DNA of 64,000 nt from Phytophthora colocasiae. Taxonomy: Eukaryota > Oomycota > Peronosporomycetes > Peronosporales > Peronosporaceae. Both the position numbers and the translations under genes were made by a program. This document shows, one piece after another, positions 62,521-64,000 of this stretch (within the stretch, counting starts at the first letter, position 1; each line of letters starts with the position of its first letter). The DNA is taken from the NCBI GenBank assembly GCA_018806915.1, contig JAGKQI010000101.1, positions 744,001 to 808,000 of the forward strand, read 5' to 3'. The notes beneath the pieces are model-generated. The model had not been told where the DNA came from and ran no database searches. It was given only the letters and a program-made list of their open reading frames with translations.

Positions 62521-64000
62521 ATGGGTCGTAACCTCTTCGACTTTAACATCGCCAACAGCAGCTCCAAGTTCCTTAGTGGGAAAGCCGCCAGTGACGACAA
62601 GGACGCACTCAGCTCCACCCGCAGCACCGCCAGCTCCAGCGCCGACTCGTTCGCGAATACTTCGGCTCAAGGGATCCCGTCTCAGACCCCTACAGCCGCC
62701 GATATGGAAGCACTCAGTCACAGCCACGCGTCGTCTACGCATCGCAGTCGTGCCAATGACAACAGCACCCGAGGCGACAGGAAGCCCATGACCTTCACTA
62801 CTACAAGCACCATTACAGGCACCAACACGACCACGATCGTGTCTGGAGGACACACGCACCAAGCTCAAGGCCATGTGCACAATGCCAATGCTGCTGCGGA
62901 ATCCAAGGCCAGTAAGAAGTGCTCTGTATGTGGTAAGAGCTTTAACCCGCTGCGTCGGCGACACTATTGCCGCACCTGTACGGCTGTGGTGTGCAGTTCG
63001 TGCAGTATCTCTAGGAAGGTGGAGAGTACATTTGAAGGCGCCATCACGGTGCGCATGTGCGTCAGTTGCAAGCTCAGCTCCATCGCTTCCCAGGATGACT
63101 TCTATGACCGCATCTTTTCCACCAACGGAGGAGCGAATGCCGCGGGAACGGCAGAATCGCACCAAAGTGGCAGTGATGGTGACTTTACTACTGATCGACT
63201 CAGCTTCGCCAGTTATTCGTCTGGAGCGGGTAACGGATCCAACGCGTCCAAGGACGACCTGGCTGTGGGAAACTCCACCATGGTGGATTCTCAAGCTCCG
63301 ATGGACAAGCGCGCGGCCAGTTCCTCCAATTTGCCGGTCCGACGCAAATCTAGCACTACCAGTGGAAACGGCAACGCAGAACCTGCTGGAGCCCGTGGAC
63401 GTCACGGATCATTCACTGGACCACCAGCCGTCACGGAGGACTGTCCATGGTGCATGAATGAGGCTTGTGCCCCTCTCCACGAGTACTTCGAGGTTCCCTA
63501 TCCGTTCTTCCTGGAACTTGCTGACCCGGCGGCCAAGAACCAGTACATTGCCGCTAAGCATCTCGACAACGAGAAGGAGCGCCTCCGATCGGTTCGGACG
63601 ATTCGCGGTGCCTTGAAGGCGGGCACTTCGGCCTCGCAGACAATCATGCAGCTGTGTAACATGGCTGCCATCGCCACGTCGAGTCCTATGGCCCTGGTAG
63701 GTTTGCTGGACAAGCACGTGTATGTCCCGTGCGCTGAGACTGGACTGGGTTCACTGGACAAGATTGACCGACAGAAGAGTTTGGCTGCACACGCGTGCCG
63801 AAATGGTTCCCCGCTTGTCTGCAGTGACTTAACGCGTGATGTTCGCTTCGCCGCCAACCCGTGGCGGAGAGATGTGCTGCAGGCACAGTTCTACGCAGGA
63901 ATCCCACTGACACTTTCCAACGGCCACACGATCGGAGCTATTGAAGTATTTGACGTGACCCCAAGGTTTGCGTGCATGGACGTAATTTCTCAATTGCAGA
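62521..64000 (+). CDS. FYVE zinc finger and GAF domain protein (3' end beyond window)
   Basis: Open from ATG 62521 to the window end (493+ residues). After a Ser/Thr-rich N-terminus, a FYVE-type finger spans about residues 131-190: KKCSVCGKSF, NPLRRRHYCRTC (the R-R-R-H-Y-C-R core that binds phosphatidylinositol 3-phosphate), VVCSSCSIS and VRMCVSCK, eight Cys/His ligands in the right order. The usual WxxD before the first Cys is absent. A low-complexity linker follows, then CPWCMNEAC. From about residue 355 there is a GAF domain (KSLAAHACRNGSPLVCSDL, ANPWRRDVLQAQFYAGIPL, GAIEVFDVTPRF). FYVE-GAF combinations are frequent in oomycetes; the ligand of the GAF part is unknown. The long minus-strand ORF here is a shadow. 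Confidence 0.88.
   Translation, partial: MGRNLFDFNIANSSSKFLSGKAASDDKDALSSTRSTASSSADSFANTSAQGIPSQTPTAADMEALSHSHASSTHRSRANDNSTRGDRKPMTFTTTSTITGTNTTTIVSGGHTHQAQGHVHNANAAAESKASKKCSVCGKSFNPLRRRHYCRTCTAVVCSSCSISRKVESTFEGAITVRMCVSCKLSSIASQDDFYDRIFSTNGGANAAGTAESHQSGSDGDFTTDRLSFASYSSGAGNGSNASKDDLAVGNSTMVDSQAPMDKRAASSSNLPVRRKSSTTSGNGNAEPAGARGRHGSFTGPPAVTEDCPWCMNEACAPLHEYFEVPYPFFLELADPAAKNQYIAAKHLDNEKERLRSVRTIRGALKAGTSASQTIMQLCNMAAIATSSPMALVGLLDKHVYVPCAETGLGSLDKIDRQKSLAAHACRNGSPLVCSDLTRDVRFAANPWRRDVLQAQFYAGIPLTLSNGHTIGAIEVFDVTPRFACMDVISQLQ

Noticed and set aside
62386..63405. 339-codon minus-strand ORF
   Set aside because: It is antisense to the FYVE/GAF gene, whose plus-strand frame has clear zinc-finger and GAF motifs.
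1..64000. RXLR or Crinkler effector genes, tRNA genes
   Set aside because: No ORF combines a signal peptide with RXLR/EER or LFLAK-type motifs, and no tRNA cloverleaf was recognised by eye.

Overview
The window looks like oomycete (Phytophthora-type) nuclear DNA. Short 60-80 bp GT-AG introns sit beside large intronless genes. The transposon spectrum is typical of oomycetes: Crypton, Helitron, MULE, PIF/Harbinger, Tc1/mariner, Gypsy and Copia. TACATGTA boxes lie just upstream of several start codons. A probable dynein-assembly factor implies flagellate zoospores. This is inferred from protein features; no database was searched.

Layout. 1-2199 (minus): spliced dsRNA-binding/ankyrin protein running off the left edge. 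2496-4440: Crypton tyrosine recombinase broken only at a T11 run. About 5020-5138: dispersed 5S rRNA gene. 5636-8645 and 12165-15052: two ~3-kb arms of a near-perfect inverted repeat, each with a Crypton 3' half, an unknown ORF and a Ulp1/C48-like protease; the 3.5-kb spacer holds decayed transposon debris. 15068 to ~19000: eroded Gypsy element (minus). 19000-23750: relics (unknown ORF, Tc1 scrap, MULE). 23837-27426: a short Copia element with both LTRs and a 5-bp target duplication, lacking the core of its reverse transcriptase. 27490-30050: PIF/Harbinger element with divergent transposase and Myb-like ORF.

30138-41412: a Tc1/mariner copy with 29-bp terminal inverted repeats and TA duplication was split by a GATC-rich minisatellite, and the block from that minisatellite to a Tudor-like repeat was then amplified head to tail four times. 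41932-47644: Helitron (minus) with an intact helicase ORF and a frame-broken Rep part, flanked by a small spliced ORF.

49305-64000 is a gene-dense host island: six-exon GINS subunit PSF1 (195 aa) with an E2F-like site; three paralogous membrane-anchored prolyl 4-hydroxylases with a large duplicated module inside the catalytic fold; a HEAT-repeat protein like DNAAF5 divergent from a small membrane protein; an unknown conserved-looking protein; and a FYVE plus GAF protein running off the right edge. The host genes do not form one pathway; the left half is a transposon graveyard with several structurally informative rearrangements.
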